From the NCBI GenBank assembly GCA_030549775.1, contig CM060175.1:104018922-104082921 (forward strand): a DNA stretch of 64,000 nt, in the 5' to 3' direction. Both the position numbers and the translations under genes were made by a program. The notes below the pieces were generated by a model. That model searched no databases. It worked only from the letters and a program-made list of their open reading frames with translations, and was not told the origin of the DNA. Positions 35,612 to 47,076 of the stretch are shown one piece after another; the first letter of the stretch is position 1, and each line of letters begins with the position of its first letter. This stretch comes from Tamarix chinensis (Eukaryota > Streptophyta > Magnoliopsida > Caryophyllales > Tamaricaceae).

Positions 35612-35654
<43 letters not shown>
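35611..35654. repeat. (CA)n microsatellite
   Basis: A run of about 22 CA units inside LTR copy 3. Confidence 0.95.
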
Positions 35655-35655
<1 letters not shown>

Positions 35656-36164
35656 CATATATACTCTTTTCTCACTTATAATAATCTATTAATCCCATAT
35701 TTCAATCACATATCACATCAATCCACTTAGGATTTTTCCACATAAAATATTATCGTAAGGATATCGCATGATTCACAACTTACTCATTTTCATTACATAT
35801 TATCATATTCTCATATCAACGCATTATCAACATAATAATAATAACATTATAATACACATAGTAAAACATAACACGTAGAATAAAAAACCTAGACTAAAAA
35901 ACCATAATAAAATATAATTAGGATCAAATTGCATAATTAGGGCAATGATAAGGTAATGAAAGAGTGAATAAATGGAGGAAAAACCAAAACAAGGCTCGAA
36001 GGAGTCATGACTAAACTTTTGTGGAACAAGGAGGGGCTCGATTGAAGTAGTGAAATAAAGGAGGTGGCAATGGAAACTAATGACATTTTTGGGGGTTTAT
36101 GGTATGGCAAAAAAATTCCAAGGGGCTGGGGTTACAATGATGGGTAGGAAGAATTGTAGGGGTG

Positions 36165-37924
36165 TGTAAAAACCCCCAAAATCACATTGATTTTTTTTTT
36201 CTTAAGGAAAATCACATAAAAAAGGGGTACTACCACCGTGATCAGTATAAGTCTGGCCCCTAGCTAGCCTCATACTAATTACAAGACTAAAAGACAATAC
36301 AAAAACATAATAGAAATTGATTAAAACGTGTAGGAGTCTAACATTAAATTACAAAAAAAAAGCTAGAATACGTAAGAGTCAAAGTCAATACAATAGATAA
36401 ATGAAATATAAAGTATGATCTCACTACAGGGGAATAAAAAAATATGAAATACAAATGGAAAGTAGTTCAGAATACACTTTCTCTAGCTCCGACCTCAGGA
36501 CATCAAGACATCACTATGCCTCGACCAGCTCATCATAAGTAGCAAAGTCCTCTAGGGCCTCACTGCTATAGACTCAATAGGGGCCATTGATTGTGGGAAT
36601 AAGTAACACCCATGATAAGGGTGATCGATACACTATATACTGAGTAAGGTAACAATATAATCAAGGTAGGGCATAATGACACAAAAGACAAATATCATGC
36701 ATGCAGTAGGTTTTATTAGATTGTTTACCCAATCAAAATTTAGGTCATTAGTACCATCTTTATACATCTCTCGAATTATATCCACGTGAGTATGGTGATC
36801 CTACTATTATGATTGGTGGATCAGGAATAATTACTCTAAGGCATAACACACCTGACCACTATTATAACTAATGGACTAGTAAACATATACAATCCTAGGG
36901 CAAAATGCTCATAGCCATTATTATGACCGGTGGACCAGTAATATCCTACATCTGGTCTTAACTCATGTGGTGTTCTATTGTAAGTGATTAGTATCTTTTT
37001 CATAGATTATTACCATCTAAAGGTTTAAGTTATTGAGCTCAAGACCCCCACTATTATAACCGATGGACTAGTAAACATGTACTACTCTAGGGCAAGATGC
37101 GCCCGACTACTATTATAATCGGTGGATCGATAATCATCCAACATTTGGGCCAAGCTCAATGATCTTCCATTTTAAGTGATTAGTATTTTATTCTTGTCTT
37201 ATTTACCAAGTAACACCCATCCAGACATGCACATCCCAATAGAGACTCATGAATTATTACCACTCTACTAATCCAGCCTCCTTGAAAACCCTATCCCTTA
37301 ACCTGGGACATCTACATCCTTCAAAACTCTAGGGACCCGCAAACATTTTTCCACTAACCTCATAAAAAACTTAAAAACCTCATATACAAGGGCCAAGGCC
37401 CACTCTCCTTTTTCTCTACCTATGCTCACCATCTTCCATTAGGGTTTTCCCTTGAAACACTAATCTTTAAAACCCTAATATGATCTATGTGGCCCTCGCC
37501 TCTCCTTTCCTTACCCAACCCACATCTCCCCTAATTAAAGCACAATCACCATACCCATCCCAACTCCAACTTCACAGCTTAACTCCTCAATTCCTGTATA
37601 TGATAATGACATCCTAGTTGGTTACCCTTGAAAACCCTAATATTCCCCCTTCTTCTTCTTCTATACCCTCTTCTCTTACATAGCTCTTCCCTCCATTTGG
37701 CTTTACTCATACCTTCCATGTGGTACACCCCTTGTCACGACACCGATGTTCAACAGCTTCCTTAACCTTTCCCCACAACACCCCTATCTTTAGGGTTGTT
37801 TATCCAGAAACCCTAGTTTATTCCCCCACGCACCTTCCCATCAACCCACGTATTAAAACTCCCCCAAGTACACTAACCACCCAAAACATAATTTCCTCCC
37901 CATTTTTAACCTCCAAACAAGATT
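36165..37924 (-). mobile_element. Truncated LTR of the 5-kb family (copy 4), first part
   Basis: It starts TGTAAAAACCCCCAAAATCAC. It shares the CACCCATGATAAGGGTGATC box (about 36,608) and five CACTATTATAACCGGTGGA-like repeats (36,800-37,130) with the other copies. A CT/CA-rich tract with many CCCTAA and AACCCTA words follows to 37,920, where a LINE fragment interrupts. Copy-like AT-rich sequence resumes at about 38,336 and fades out near 38,840. The U3 end was not found. Confidence 0.6.
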
Positions 37925-38335
37925 GCATCAGTGGAGTGTTACCTCTAGAAAGTTATGTGATGTGGGTAGATTAAGTGAGGAGACCCTTGACCATCTCCTC
38001 ACTCATTGTCCAAGAACTAAAATACTATGGAGTTTCACTTTGAGATGGTTGAGGGTACAAGGAATATTTATCAATTGATAGAGTAGTTTGCAATGGATGA
38101 TCAAAAGAACAAAGGAAAAAGAGAAGGAGATTGTGTGGATAGGAGTTCTAAATGCACCATGAAGCAAAGTATTACTGAAACGTTGTTAAATATGGTGATA
38201 GCTCTAATGTACATATCAATAACTACATTGAGAGGCTTAATAGATGGATAGTTTAGTTTTTCAGGGATTGTCCCTATATTTTTGTAGAGTATATTTACCA
38301 TGTACTTATTTTTCCAATTTGATAATAAAATTTCA
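37925..38335 (+). pseudogene. L1-type LINE 3' end (zf-RVT domain) fragment
   Basis: The frame beginning near 37,958 reads CDVGRLSEETLDHLLTHCP followed by RTKILWSF. This is the zinc-binding domain (Cys...His...Cys, EETLDHLLxHCP) found at the C-terminus of plant non-LTR reverse transcriptases. KEIVWIGVLNAP follows after stops. Double stops near 38,077 and others show decay. It is 5'-truncated, as LINE insertions usually are, and ends near AATAAAATTTCAATTAATTA without a long poly(A). Confidence 0.7.
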
Positions 38336-38830
38336 ATTAATTACCCAAAAATATATATTATCTCATGAAATTTTGGTTCTAAAAATATTTGGTATCACAT
38401 TGTCATCATGATTTATCAAAATAATCACCATGTTACTTTCACTAAGATCCACTTATGCATATTAAAACACATAAAAATTTAACACATGAAACTTTAACAC
38501 ACAATAAAATTTTGATACTTAACTCAAACACTTCAATCACCCATGACATAATATGTATATATATATATATATCCAAAATTTAAGCCTTCACTAGATTTAA
38601 CAGTACAAGAATCTTATGAAATCTCAAAACACATAATAAAATATACTTAAACCAATGATTCACAAAACAAAAAAAAATCATCCAAATGATAATCATCACT
38701 TGTTCAACTCAAAACTTTAAAGAAGTAGAAATGATGAGCACCAGACTCAAATTAATCCACCATAGTTCACCCACCTAGCCAAATATCACGCATCTTTTAT
38801 GCAAACCTCTAGTTGAAAACCCCAACCATG

Positions 38831-38866
<36 letters not shown>

Positions 38867-40191
38867 CTTCATTGATGTACGCACTTATGATCGATATAGA
38901 AAGTTATAGCTGAGGATGAGATTTTAGTTAATTAAGTACGCAGAGTATTGACGAAGTGTATCGAGACATACTGCGTCCAATTTTGTTAAGTTCTTAACAT
39001 AATGGTGTCCGTTTTCTGTTTTCTATTCATGTAAAGAGTCATTTTTTTAATAATAATTATTATTAATTAAGCTGAATTTTTATTGACCCCAAATCATAGC
39101 ATATAGCATACAGTTATTCAATAAGGCCAAATCAAAAACACGCCCACGTAATGAGCACAATCAGGCCCATCAGCTACTCACATTCATAGGACAGCTTACC
39201 GCAAGAAGCCAACATGAAACTATTGAAGCATACAAGCTGCATCAAAGGGAGGAAAAGCAGACGACAAAGCTCAGAAAAAACCAGGACAGGAAGAACAAAT
39301 GCTGCAGATTACCAAGGTTTTCTATCTATCACTCAATGAGCGGAATTTTCTTTTGATCCACTAATTAGTATAGTAGTTTCAGTAAACAATTACTCTCATT
39401 ACAAATTACATTACTGCATGCTAATTTTTATGCCATATAAAATTGTCAATTTTTAGTATAAAATCAAGGGAATTATAAATAATAGATGGCGCTGGCCTTG
39501 AGATTAGAGAGTTGAAAGGAGATGGAGCAGCAGGTCTAGAAAGTGAGTTGACGGCATCTTGCTCTCTGGATAAGGGAAAGGAAGGAAGGAGGGGGGGGGG
39601 GGGAAGGTAAGAGAGAAATATTCCGGTCCTTTTGTTTTTTTCCTCCCGTAAGTTTCTCTGTAAATCAAACTATGCCTCGCAAGTGTAAGTCTTGCATGAA
39701 CTTTCACATATATCTTGAGTGATTGAAGAATAATGTTGTCAAAGCCAACTCCATATATGTTTATATTTTCACCTGTCTACAGCTAGCCAATGGAGGTATC
39801 TTGAAAGGGAGAGTTCTACTTCTCTGGTACTTTCTTTTCATTGTGCGCGTCTGTGTTCTTCGTGGGTCAATTATCAGGAAAAGTTGATATATTTTATCTT
39901 TATCCGGTATTCAGATCTTTAATCAAGAGGATACCAAATTGTCAATTGAGGTTTATAAGCTTAATTCGGGCAAAGCAAATAGCTGAATAGTGGCAGGGGC
40001 TGAACGATTTCCCTAAGCTTTGAGTGAGAATTTCTGAGGTCTTCTTCTCGCTAATTTGCAGCAGAATGTATAATTAATAGTCTTTAACACATCAAAGATT
40101 CGAAATTCGTGAACTAGTATCAATCCAAAACTTTCTGAGATGGCAGAAAAATTTCGGTTTCCTTAACAACGACACTGGTGCTAGTTCTCAC
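38336..40191. other. LTR remnant, then unassigned DNA upstream of the 7SL gene
   Basis: 38,336-38,840 looks like continuing LTR copy 4, with (AT)n at 38,835-38,862. From 38,870 to 40,190 composition is more balanced and no TE motif is evident. There is a long G run at 39,591-39,603 followed by AAGGTAAG, which resembles a splice donor, but I found no convincing exon around it. Confidence 0.4.
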
Positions 40192-40234
40192 TTCCCACAT
40201 TGTGAAGAAAAATAATTATAGTTACTTGATAAAG
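40192..40234 (+). promoter_or_regulatory. USE and TATA-like box of the 7SL gene
   Basis: TTCCCACATTG (40,192-40,202) matches the plant upstream sequence element RTCCCACATCG at 9 of 11 positions. A weak TATA-like TTGATAAAG begins at 40,226, about 24 bp further on, and about 30 bp before the RNA start. This spacing is the one plants use for RNA polymerase III snRNA-type promoters. Confidence 0.65.
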
Positions 40235-40255
40235 CCGCTTGCCAGACTAACGATC

Positions 40256-40559
40256 GCCGGGCTGAGTAACGCCAGCCTGTGACTCATGTGAGGGTAACAA
40301 GGTGTTGGGACTAGCCTTGTCCCTTTCAGACAGGGTTAGTTGTTGCGATATTCTGGCCTGCCCGATCCAAGCTGGGAGTTGAGCCGTATGGCCCTTGCTA
40401 AAGCATAGGCTGACCGGTTCTTAGAGAGGAGGGGACCGCGTGAGGCTGGCTTCACAGAGCAGCGAACACCTCCCGCTCTCAGCAGTGGATGGTTAACGGG
40501 CCGGTGCACAGTTGATCCAACATTGTCTGGTGGGATAAGTCCAAATGGACCAACACTTT
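40256..40559 (+). ncRNA. 7SL: 7SL RNA (signal recognition particle RNA)
   Basis: This GC-rich segment of about 304 nt in AT-rich surroundings begins GCCGGGCTGAGTAACGCC and AGCCTGTGACTC, like the 7SL 5' (Alu) domain GCCGGGC...GCCTGT. The S domain is recognisable at 40,441-40,506: GGCTGGCTTCACAGAGCAGC, then CTCCCGCTCTCAGCAGTGG and a GGGCC segment. This corresponds to SRP RNA helix 8 (GGAGCAG) and the CTCCCG...CTG...CAGTAGTGGG arm. The 3' end lies at a T5 run (40,557-40,561), a Pol III terminator. Length matches the usual 300 nt. The product is the scaffold of the signal recognition particle that targets secretory proteins to the ER. The promoter and terminator suggest a working gene. A recent pseudogene cannot be excluded because the tetraloop region differs from the GGAA form and the TATA is weak. 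Confidence 0.82.
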
Positions 40560-40561
40560 TT
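40557..40561 (+). terminator. Pol III terminator of 7SL
   Basis: TTTTT immediately after CCAACAC at the 7SL 3' end. Confidence 0.7.
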
Positions 40562-40896
40562 ATGGCCCGCCCGATCTATTAAATAAATGAAGTTAGTATT
40601 CCAGCAAACTAGTACTGAATAATGACGACCATTTTATTTATGGAATTATGTTTTTAGGAAAATATTGCATACGATATATATATACACACTGAAAAATGGG
40701 CAAGATCTTAGAAAGTCAGTATTCATCTAACAAAAAGAAAAGAAACAAAGGAGGCATGAACCAAAAAACACGAAGTGGGATGACATTGTTTTTCCAAAGG
40801 TTGTTAACTTATCTTTCACTTAGTAAATGCTTTGTCTTAGCTTCAGGGCACAAGTGGCTTACAATCATAAATCTAGGGGGTGGAAGAACTAATAAT
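40562..40896. other. Intergenic DNA
   Basis: Nothing is supported. The ORF at 40,696-40,899 has no recognisable domain. Confidence 0.4.
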
Positions 40897-41394
40897 TAGA
40901 GCTGGCAAAAGTTGACCCGATATAACCCGAAAAATTTAGCAACGAACACTGACCCAATAAAAATAAACTCGACCCAACCCATGACCCGAACTGATAACAA
41001 CCCAACCCGATCTGACCCAACATTAACCCGATCAAACATCAAAATATATTATAATAATAATAAATTACACATATTTTATTATTTATTTAAAGTTTTTACA
41101 AATATAGTATTTTATATATTGTACTTATTTTTCATAATTTTACCCTAGACATTCTTATTTATTAATGATATCCTAATAAGATATATTATTAATAAATAAA
41201 TAACTAAAATAAAAAAGGCAAACATTCAATTGTAAGCCTATAAAATAATTTTTAAAAAGTATTTCATTACATCGACTGATCCATTTATTTGAAGAAACTC
41301 TTAATAGAAGAGCATAATAGTGTCATTTATCAGTTATTAGTTATTACCCACAAAATCCAACAAGCAATAACTATACACCGTATCAATAGTATCT

Positions 41395-41765
41395 CACGTT
41401 ACAACCCTAAATTTAAAGTTTTAGTTATATTTTTTCTTTTAATTTTATTAATTTAATTTAAATATAATTTAGTATTCTACGTTCATCAATTTTAAATTTA
41501 CAATATCTAATTATTTTTATCAATTATTTATATTTTACATTATTTAATTTTAATTTATATCAATTTATATATAATAATTAATAATTTATGAAAATATATA
41601 AAATTAACATTTAATTTAAATTATGTTTAAAATAACTTATTATAGTTTTTTACTATAATAATAATAATAAATAAAAATATTAAAATAAAAATATAATATA
41701 ATTAATAATATTATTATAATAAAAATATAAATATACTAACATTAATAAAATAAATATAAGTAGAG
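41395..41765. repeat. Tract homologous to the left end of the Harbinger element
   Basis: It runs parallel to 4,930-5,300, sharing TTAATTTTATTAATTTA, TTATTTTTATCAAT, TTTTAATTTATATCAAT and AAAATAACTTATTATAGTTT in the same order and spacing. It is probably a second, decayed copy of the same family, but its terminal GAGCATTT is not clear. Confidence 0.6.
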
Positions 41766-41770
41766 AAATT

Positions 41771-43480
41771 AATAAAACACATATAATATTCTTATTTCAT
41801 TTATCTTTACTAGTAATCTTATGATTCTAACTAATATTTACAATGTAATAAATGATAATTATACATTGTATATTCTTGTTATACTCACCTTTATTTTATA
41901 AAATTATCTTTTTTTAAGTAATCAAATATTTTAAGCAATCAAATAAATATAATATATGATAAACATCTAATATTTTAACTTGTAAAATTTATAAATATTT
42001 AAAGCAATCAAATATAATACTTTTAAAACTTTTAAATATCTTTATTATTTACCTTTATATAAATAAAACACATATAATATTCTTAGTTCATTTATCTTTA
42101 CTTTTAATATAATATATAATATATGATAAAAATTTTAAATATCTTATGATTGCATCTAATATTTACAATGTAATAAATGATAATTATACATTGTATATTC
42201 TTCTCACTCTCAACTTTATTTTATAAAATTATCTTTTTTTAAGTAATCAAATATTTTAAGTAATCAATTAAATATAATATATGATAAACATCTAATATTT
42301 TTACTTATAAAATTTATAAATATTTTAAGCAATCAAATATAATATTGTTAAAACTTATAAATATCTTTATTATTTAACTTTATAAAAATAAAATACATAT
42401 AATATTCTTATTTCATTTATCTTTACTAGTAATCTTATGATTATCTCTAATATATACAATATAATAAATGATAATTATACATTGTATAGTATTATTATAC
42501 TCACCTTCATTTTATAAATTATTTACCATTGTATAAATAAAACACATATAATATTCTTATTTTATTTATCTTTACTAGTAATCTTATGACTGTATCTAAT
42601 ATTTACAATGTAAAAAATAATAACTATACATTGTATATTCTTGTTATGCTCACCTTTATTTTATAAAATTATCTTTTTTTTAAGTAATCAAATGTTTTAA
42701 GTAATCAATTAAATATAATATATGATAAACATCTAATATTTTTACTTGTAAAATTTATAAATGTTTAAAGCAATCAAATATAATACTATTAAAACTTATA
42801 AATATCTTTATTATTTACCTTTGTAAAAATAAAGCACATATAATATTCTTAGTTCATTTATCTTTACTTGTAATCTTATGATTGTATCTAATATTTACAA
42901 TGTAATAAATGATAATTATACATTGTATACTCTTCTTATGCTCACCTTTATTTTATAAACTTATCTTTTTTTTTAAGTAATCAAATATTTTAAGCAATCA
43001 AATAAATATAATATATGATAAACATCTAATATTTTTACTTGTAAAATTTATAAATATTTAAAGCAATCAAATATAATACTTTTAAAACTTATAAATATCT
43101 TTATTATTTACCTTTGTAAAAATAAAACATATATAATATTCTTATTTTATTTATCTTTACTAGTAATCTTATGATTGTATCTAATATATACAATATAATA
43201 AATGATAATTATACATTGTATAGTCTTGTTTTAATCATCTTTATTTTATAAAATTATCTTTTTTTAAGTAATTAAATATTTTCAGTTATTAAATAAATTA
43301 TAATCAATGATAAATATCTTTGTTTGATTCAAAGCGCAATATTTTTTATTATTAAAATTTATAAATATCTTTACTATTTATTTGTGAAAATAAAGCGCAT
43401 TTAATATTTTTAATTCTTTTATGTGCAATATTAATCTTATGATTATCTGTCTCTAATATTTTCGATTTATAAAATGATAA
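41771..43480. repeat. Tandem array, monomer about 290 bp, six to seven copies
   Basis: Monomers start with AATAAAACACATATAATATTC at about 41,771, 42,062, 42,387, 42,536, 42,828, 43,121 and, more diverged, 43,389. Successive distances are about 291, 325, 149, 292, 293 and 268 bp, so the third copy is truncated. Each unit has TACAATGTAATAAATGATAA, TTTTTAAGTAATCAAATATT and AAGCAATCAAATATAATAC in order. It is AT-rich and non-coding. Confidence 0.85.
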
Positions 43481-43670
43481 TTGTCTAGACTCGAATATGA
43501 GTCAACCTATCAAAACTCGACCCGACCCAACCCATTAAATTAACCAGTAACTAATCGAATCCAACCTGTCAAATTATATGAAATGACCCTACCCATCAAC
43601 TTAACTCGAAACAACTCGGATACAGCGGGACTAACCCGTCATATTACATGAAATGACCTAAATGGGCTGA

Positions 43671-45367
43671 AGCCACCTACTTGTGGATGCTCCGATTATT
43701 GTTACTCCTGACTGGAATTTACCTTTCGAGATTATGTGTGATGCTAGTGATGTTGCTATAGGTGCAATCTTGGGGCAGCGTAAGGAAAAAAAATTCATAC
43801 TATCTATTATGCTAGCAAGACTTTGAATTCTGCACAAATGAATTATGCAACAACAGAAAAAGAATTTCTAGCTGTGGTTTTCTCCTTTGACAAGTTCCGT
43901 TCTTATCTATTGCTTAACAAGGTCATTGTCTATACTGACCATGCGGCCTTGAAGTATCTTTTTATTAAGCAGGATGCAAAGCCTAGAATCATTCGGTGGA
44001 TTTTATTGTTGCAAGAGTTCGACTTGGAAATCAGGGATAGGAAGGGAAGTGAGAATCAAGTAGCTGATCATCTTTCTCGTTTACCCTCTACCTACGAGGT
44101 TAATCAGGAAGCTACACCTATTCAAGACACATTTCCCGATGAGACACTCTACGCTGTTACAAATCATCCTTGGTATGCTGATATTGCGAACTATCTTGTA
44201 AGTGGAATCTTACCCAATGATCTTTCCTTTCATCAAAGGAAGAAGTTCTTACATGATCTGAGGTATTACTTTTGGGATGATCCCTACCTCTATAGGATTT
44301 GTGTTGATCATGTCATTAGAAGATGCATCCCTAAGCATGAAATGCATTCTATACTATCCCATTGTCATAGTAAAGAGTGTGGTGGCCATTTTAGCCCCAC
44401 CAAAACTGCTGCAAAAGTCTTACAATGTGGATTCTATTGGCCTACCTTATTTCATGATGCATACTCCTTTGCTAAGACTTGTGATAGGTGTCAAAGAATG
44501 GGAAATATTTCTAGAAAACAAGAGATGCCCCTCACAAACATTCTTGTAGTGGAGTTATTTGATGTTTGGGGAATCGATTTTATGGGACCATTTCCTAAGT
44601 CTATGCTGAATGAATATATTCTTGTGGCAGTTGATTATGTACCTAAGTGGGTAGAGGCTATAGCCACTCCCACAAATGATGCAAAAGTCGTCACTAAATT
44701 TTTGAAAAAGAATATATTTTCAAGGTTTGGGACACCTAAGACTATCATTAGTGATGGGGGTTCTCATTTTTGCAATAGAGCATTTAATGCTCTTTTGAGT
44801 AATTATGGAGTTAACCATAAGGTTTCTACACCATACCATCCTCAAACTAGTGGCCAAGTGGAGGTGTCAAACCGTGAGCTTAAGAGAATTCTTGAGAAAA
44901 CGGTTAACTCTTCTAGAAAGGATCGGTCCTTGAAACTTGACGATGCTCTATGGGCTTACCGAACAGCTTTTAAAACTCCTATTGGAATGTCCCCTTATAA
45001 TCCAGTTTTTGGAAAATCTTGTCATCTCCCTGTAGAACTTGAGCATAAATCATTTTGGGCTACCCGTCTCCTTAACTTTGATATGCAAGCTGCAGGTGAG
45101 AAGAGGCTCCTTCAATTGAATGAACTCGATGAATTCCGACTTAATGCATATGAGAGTGCTAGGCTATACAAGGAGCGCACGAAAAGGATTCATGATCAAC
45201 GCTTCACCAAACAAGAATTTGAAGTGGGGCAACAAGTGCTTCTATTTAATTCTCGTTTGCGATTGTTCCCTGGAAAGCTTAGATCCCGATGGTCAAGACC
45301 ATTCACAATCAGACAAATTTTTCCATCCATAGCAGTCGAAATCTCTAGCCTCGATAAGTCAAGCTAA
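43671..45367 (+). pseudogene. Ty3/Gypsy RNase H-integrase polyprotein fragment
   Basis: Translation starts in the RT-RNase H connection (LLVDAPIIVTPDW), with FEIMCDASDVAIGAIL carrying the first RNase H Asp. A frameshift occurs in an A-rich run near 43,790. From 43,823 the frame is open for 514 codons. It has RNase H residues TTEKE and [11 protein letters not shown], the integrase HHCC finger ([15 protein letters not shown] ... CDRCQRMG), and the DDE triad ([31 protein letters not shown]). A C-terminal region follows with [16 protein letters not shown] and [14 protein letters not shown]. It ends in a stop at 45,365. The 5' truncation makes it non-functional. Confidence 0.9.
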
Positions 45368-47076
45368 TGACTATAAATAAGCGCTTCTTGGGAGGCAACC
45401 CAATTTTTTTTATTCTATTTAATTTTTTTTATTTTTCTTATTTTGGTTTGCTTGGTTTGTTTGCTCTTTGTTTCCTTATGGATTTTTTTTTCTCCCTCTT
45501 TTCTTTTGTGCTTCTTATTTCACATTGAGGACAATGTGATACATGAGCATGGGGGAGAAGATGGCCTATCCTTGTCATTTGGTTAGTATTATGTTCTCCC
45601 CTATTTTATTTTGATGAGTGTTGCTATATTTTTCCTTGGTCATTTCTTTTGGATTTTTATCTAAAAAAAAAATCAAAACAAACAAAGAAAAGAAAAGGAA
45701 ATGACCCTTCATTGATGATATTAAAGAGTGTGTTTTGTCTTGCAATGGCATGAGTGTTTAGTTTGGTGTGATAAGACCCTTTAAATCATCTTTTGAAAAT
45801 GGATTTCTATGTGCTTAAACGTTTTGGTTGCATTGTTATGAGATAAGTGTAATTGTGTTTGAGAACTTTAGGGTTATATATGCCTTAACATTCTTGTGGT
45901 ATTGTAGTTTGACTTATGCTGATTTACTCTTTGCCAAAAGGTGTTAGAATTAGAGAATTTTGGACCTAGTGAGACTTTGAGCCTTTAGACTGATACATCA
46001 CTACATTCTTTTATTTTTTTCTTTTGTGTGTGTCTCCCACCATGACTTGGGAAACTAGAACTTGTAATGGTTTTCTTCAAAGCCACATATGACTTAGACG
46101 TGTATTAAAATGATGGAGGCACTTGTTTTTTTTTTGTCATAACCTACATTAGCCAAATAGCCTGACCTTCATATTTTATCCTTTGCTAACGTTGTTGTGC
46201 TTATGGCCATTTTTCTTGATTTAACCACACATGTAACTCAATTTCCTTTATCCCTCCCTAAGTCTAGAATCAATGGTTGTTGCGCAATTTGAAAAAAAGA
46301 AGAAGTTGGGAGTGTGATGTAATCTAAGCATGGGGGAGGTGTGAAAGAGTAAATGGCTGTGTATGATGAAAAGCAAATTGATATATCTCTTATTAAAAAA
46401 AGAAGAAGAAGAAGAATCAATAATAATTTTGGGGTGCTTGTGTTTCGTGATGAAAAGTTAGGATGGTAAAATATATGTTAGTAAAAAAAAACATATCTCA
46501 TTGGTACTAGACTTTTAAATCCACTTCCACAAAAAAAATCCGTCCTAACCTTTTAACCCATGGCCCCATTACAACCCTAATAAGACCTCTTGATTGTTGT
46601 GTGTTCTAAGTCTTTCTAGTGGTGGAGAATCGAAAAGCATTCCAAGCATATGGATGATCTTGATCATGAGTGAGAGGACTAGAGTGGAACCTTCAAATAA
46701 AATAAAACACATGAGAGGTGTGTCCACAAGACCTAAAGTGAGAATTCTAATTCGAAACTTTGAGGGATGAGTGAGTTGGTATATGGTTGCCTGATGTCCA
46801 CTATTAGATGTCCTTTGTTGCATGGCAGGTCCCTAGAGCTCGAATGCACGGTTATATTTCTCACATGCAGGGCAACCTAAATATCTTTCGAAAAAGGATT
46901 TTGAGCTTTTAATTGTTATATTTTCGGGTCTTATTGCTCCTTACTTGACTCTTGTGCTATTAAAGGGCTAAACACACTTTTATGAGAAAGGGATCCTACT
47001 AATTTTCTTTTTCCTCATGGTGGGTTTCTTGTATTACTTTGCTTGGGGACAAGCAAATGTTTAAGCATGGGGGAGT
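45368..47076 (+). other. Gypsy 3' spacer with three PPT-like motifs
   Basis: Non-coding region between integrase and 3' LTR. GCATGGGGGAG or a close variant occurs three times (about 45,548, 46,327 and 47,065). Only the last is adjacent to the LTR and is the likely plus-strand primer. ORFs on either strand here have no recognisable domain. Confidence 0.7.

Larger units (their letters stand above)
33356..36164 (-). mobile_element. Truncated LTR of the same 5-kb family (copy 3)
   Basis: It starts TGTAACAATCCAAATTTACTA. It shares with the intact LTRs the box GGAATGAGCATCACCCAT followed by a TACGCTACGTGCT-like segment (33,774-33,812), and the CACTATTGTTAAACCGGTGGA-type repeats (about 33,980-34,380). 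It lacks the GC-rich U3 end and stops where copy 4 begins. A hAT MITE (34,866-35,345) and a (CA)n microsatellite (about 35,611-35,654) lie inside. The right end was probably lost by truncation or recombination. Confidence 0.65.
40897..43660. mobile_element. hAT-like repeat remnant with nested tandem array
   Basis: The left end TAGAGCTGGCAAAAGTTGACC followed by repeated AACCCGA and GACCC words is typical of plant hAT repeats beginning TAGNGCTGGCAA. Matching CGACCCGACCCAACCC sequence lies at the right side (43,520-43,660). The expected right terminus is missing because the Gypsy fragment starts there. Between the two parts lie a Harbinger-related tract and the 290-bp array. Confidence 0.45.

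Noticed and set aside
39581..39612. G-run followed by AAGGTAAG as an exon-donor junction
   Set aside because: No open frame with recognisable protein or upstream acceptor was found around it.
40256..40559. Telomerase RNA, RNase MRP RNA or U3 as the identity of the USE-driven RNA
   Set aside because: There is no telomere-template CTAAACCCTA and no U3 box order. The 7SL 5' domain and S-domain arm fit better.
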